A stretch of DNA of 64,000 nt, from the NCBI RefSeq assembly GCF_030848505.1, contig NZ_JAVDDU010000002.1, forward strand, positions 310,001 through 374,000, given 5' to 3'. Source of the stretch: Marinimicrobium hydrolyticum (GTDB lineage: Bacteria > Pseudomonadota > Gammaproteobacteria > Pseudomonadales > Cellvibrionaceae). This document shows, in pieces, positions 62,054-64,000 of the stretch (the stretch's first letter is position 1; each line of letters starts with the position of its first letter). Below the pieces are notes generated by a model. It was not told where the DNA came from and searched no databases. It was given only the letters and a program-made list of their open reading frames with translations. The position numbers were made by a program, and so were the translations under genes.

Positions 62054-63793
62054 GTGAGCGTATCGCAAATGAGTGCTTCACTCACCGTTGACCTGGGCCA
62101 ACACTCCAGCGCGGGGCGCAAGCCCCGCAATCAGGATTTTCACGGCGCCTGCCTGCCCGAAAAACCCCAACTAACCACAAAGGGTATAGCCCTGGCGCTG
62201 GCGGACGGGATCAGCAGCAGCGATGTAAGCCATATCGCCAGCCAGGCGGCCGTGGGCAGTTTTCTGGAGGATTATTACTGCACCCCCGAAACCTGGTCCG
62301 TAAAACAATCCGCACAGCGGGTTCTTATGGCCACCAACTCCTGGCTCTACGGTCAAACCTCTCGCAGCCCCTACCGCTTTGAGAAAGATCGGGGTTACGT
62401 GTGCACGCTAAGCGCTATCGTACTGAAAGGTCGGAGCGCGCATTTGTTTCACATAGGGGATGCCCGCATCTACCGCCGTCAGGGTGAAAAACTGGAGCCG
62501 CTGACCCAGGATCATCGCTATTGGTTGAGCCAGGACGAGAGTTTGTTGAGTCGGGCCATGGGGGTTAAACAACACCTGGAAGTGGACTACCAGCGGCTAA
62601 GTCTTGAGCCAAAGGACACATTCGTGCTCGCCACCGATGGCGTATACGAATTTTGCAGTGAAGCGTTTATGGTCCAGACCATTGACGATCACAGTGACGA
62701 CCTGGATACCGCAGCGCAAGTCATTGTTGAACACGCTCTGGCTCAGGGAAGCGATGACAACTTGACCGTGCAGATAGCGCGTGTCCTGAGTCTTCCTGAA
62801 GGCACGGGTGCGGTGCAGGATCTCATTGAACTGCCACCGCCACCACTTTTGGATCAGGGCAAAACCCTCGATGGTTATCAGATTTTACGCAAGCTGCACG
62901 CCAGCAGTCGCAGCCATGTTTATTTAGCCAAGGATTCGCTCACCGGCGAAAAACTGGTGCTAAAAACCCTGTCCACGGAGCTGCAAGACGATCCACGTCA
63001 GGTGGAGCGTTTTCTAACCGAGGAGTGGATCGCCCGGCGCATTGACAGCCCGCACGTGGCCCGCCCACAAAACAGCGAACGGCCACGCACCTGTCTGTAC
63101 ACCGTGATGGAATACCTTGAGGGGAGAACGCTAACGCAGTGGTTGCGTGACAACCCGCACCCGTCCATCAATCAAGTGCGAGACATTGTGGGGCAGGTTG
63201 CCCAGGGACTGCGAGCGTTTCATCGACTGGAAATGCTGCACCAGGATTTGCGCCCTGCCAACATTATGATTGACGACAGCGGCACGGTGAAGATCATTGA
63301 TTTTGGCTCGGCTCGCGTGGCTGGAATTTTGGAAATTGGAGCCCACCCCGACAGCGAAGCGTTGCTGGGCACCGCTCAGTACACGGCACCGGAATACTTT
63401 GTGGGCGGCCACATTTCTCCCGCTTCCGATTTATTTTCGCTAGCGGTAATCGCCTACCAAATGCTAACGGGCAACATGCCCTACGGAACCCAGGTTGCCA
63501 AAAAACGCACCCGCGCGGCGCAACTTAAACTAAGCTATCGTTCGGCGCTGCCCGCCAATCCAGAGCTGCCCTTTTGGATGGATGAGGTGCTCAAAAAAGC
63601 CCTACACCCCAACCCCTTCAAGCGTTACGGCGAGCTGTCAGAGTTTGTCGTGGAGCTGCGTCGGCCGGACCCGGCCATGCTCAATAAAGCCCGGCCACCG
63701 TTGCTGGAGCGCAATCCCGTGCTTTTTTGGCAGGGGACTTCCCTATTGCTGGCCGGCGCTTTAGTCGCCTCATTGGCCATGCCATACCTATAG
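62054..63793 (+). CDS. Bifunctional PP2C phosphatase / Ser-Thr protein kinase
   Basis: 579-residue fusion. The N-terminal PP2C-type phosphatase (about 8-250) has RNQDF, DGISSSD, HIGDARIY, ATDGVYEF and SDDN. The C-terminal protein kinase (about 270-530) has VLKT (Lys of VAIK), HQDLRPANIM (catalytic loop with Gln for Arg), DFGSARV and TAPEYF. One C-terminal membrane helix (about 555-575) anchors it. The GTG immediately follows the FNT stop; the ATG at 62069 is an alternative. In Pseudomonas such a gene sits between nasA and nirB, supporting a nitrogen-assimilation role. Targets unknown. Confidence 0.9.
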   Translation: MSVSQMSASLTVDLGQHSSAGRKPRNQDFHGACLPEKPQLTTKGIALALADGISSSDVSHIASQAAVGSFLEDYYCTPETWSVKQSAQRVLMATNSWLYGQTSRSPYRFEKDRGYVCTLSAIVLKGRSAHLFHIGDARIYRRQGEKLEPLTQDHRYWLSQDESLLSRAMGVKQHLEVDYQRLSLEPKDTFVLATDGVYEFCSEAFMVQTIDDHSDDLDTAAQVIVEHALAQGSDDNLTVQIARVLSLPEGTGAVQDLIELPPPPLLDQGKTLDGYQILRKLHASSRSHVYLAKDSLTGEKLVLKTLSTELQDDPRQVERFLTEEWIARRIDSPHVARPQNSERPRTCLYTVMEYLEGRTLTQWLRDNPHPSINQVRDIVGQVAQGLRAFHRLEMLHQDLRPANIMIDDSGTVKIIDFGSARVAGILEIGAHPDSEALLGTAQYTAPEYFVGGHISPASDLFSLAVIAYQMLTGNMPYGTQVAKKRTRAAQLKLSYRSALPANPELPFWMDEVLKKALHPNPFKRYGELSEFVVELRRPDPAMLNKARPPLLERNPVLFWQGTSLLLAGALVASLAMPYL

Positions 63794-63825
63794 TTGGCGG
63801 CCAGGGCAGCATCAAATGCTATAAT
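63794..63825 (+). promoter_or_regulatory. Putative sigma-70-type promoter of trmH
   Basis: A perfect TATAAT -10 at 63820-63825, 29 bp before the trmH ATG. The best -35 (TTGGCG, 63794-63799) is 20 bp away, longer than the usual 17, so the -35 is uncertain. Confidence 0.4.
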
Positions 63826-63854
63826 GCGGCCTATTTGAACCCGCGAAAAAACCC

Positions 63855-64000
63855 ATGAGCCGCTCCCGCTTCGAGAAATTCAAACAAGTCCTGCGCCAAC
63901 GTCAAGCGGATATGACCGTGTTGACGGATCAGGTACACAAAGCGCAGAACATTTCCGCCATTTTGCGCAGCGCCGATGCGGTGGGTATTCCTGAAATTCA
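63855..64000 (+). CDS. trmH: tRNA (guanosine(18)-2'-O)-methyltransferase TrmH, 3' end outside window
   Basis: The first 48 residues of a SPOUT-family tRNA Gm18 methyltransferase: MSRSRFEKFKQVLRQRQADMTV, VHKAQNISAILRSADAVGIPEI match the TrmH N-terminus (VHKPHNVSAIIRTADAVGV in E. coli). The ATG at 63855 lies after a perfect TATAAT. The C-terminal knot domain lies beyond the window. Confidence 0.88.
   Translation, partial: MSRSRFEKFKQVLRQRQADMTVLTDQVHKAQNISAILRSADAVGIPEI

Overview
The window looks like a chromosomal segment of a marine or plant-litter, polysaccharide-degrading gammaproteobacterium, most like the Cellvibrionaceae group (Saccharophagus, Marinimicrobium, Gilvimarinus and similar). 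The evidence is the mix of typical gammaproteobacterial housekeeping genes (ettA, tamA/tamB, ubiE-ubiJ-ubiB, mak, trhP/yegQ with a YfhL-type ferredoxin, oxyR, tag, dtd, radA, tatD, hemH, trmH) with secreted glycoside hydrolases of families 9, 28 and 10, a flavin-dependent halogenase and several c-di-GMP genes. The assignment is by family resemblance only. No tRNA, rRNA, CRISPR array, insertion sequence or prophage was seen.

Layout. 1-6.1 kb: 3' part of a secreted GH9 enzyme, a TSUP exporter, a divergent OxyR with both redox cysteines, and a tryptophan-halogenase-like gene directly behind oxyR. 6.1-15.1 kb: a 531-bp non-coding stretch, then a 2462-residue surface protein (DUF4347, YVTN beta-propeller, Ig-like repeats, choice-of-anchor U-like tail) that overlaps an OmpA-like gene. 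15.1-16.6 kb: ferredoxin and TrhP, reverse strand. 16.9-25.5 kb: a diguanylate cyclase, then five same-strand genes: TonB-dependent receptor, lipoprotein serine hydrolase, membrane-bound wHTH/TPR regulator, PQQ-like propeller protein and alkaline phosphatase. 25.6-33.8 kb: a PAS-GGDEF-EAL protein, EttA, a periplasmic sensor-like protein, a hypothetical, fructokinase and two tandem PilZ genes. 33.9-44.8 kb: BCCT transporter with a porin-like partner, RadA, MATE pump, GH28, TatD and a second GGDEF-EAL protein. 44.9-51.3 kb: tamA-tamB and a lipoprotein esterase. 51.3-57.2 kb: a palindrome-rich intergenic region, ubiE-ubiJ-ubiB, convergent pip-dtd, and tag. 57.3-64 kb: Tat-type GH10 xylanase, aldose sugar dehydrogenase, ferrochelatase, a formate/nitrite channel with a phosphatase/kinase fusion behind a likely sigma-54/NtrC control region, and the start of trmH.

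How it fits together. The GH9, GH28, GH10, sugar dehydrogenase and fructokinase genes point to growth on plant cell-wall polymers. Three GGDEF/EAL genes and two PilZ genes indicate dense c-di-GMP signalling, in keeping with the giant surface protein and its OmpA neighbour. The FNT-kinase pair appears to be a nitrogen-responsive unit.

Most notable non-standard features: two oppositely oriented palindromic elements with a shared core upstream of ubiE; the sigma-54/NtrC arrangement upstream of the FNT gene; the oxyR-halogenase pairing; and the compositionally mosaic giant protein. No clearly new multi-gene system was proven. All start choices and similarities are by eye; no database search or computation was run.
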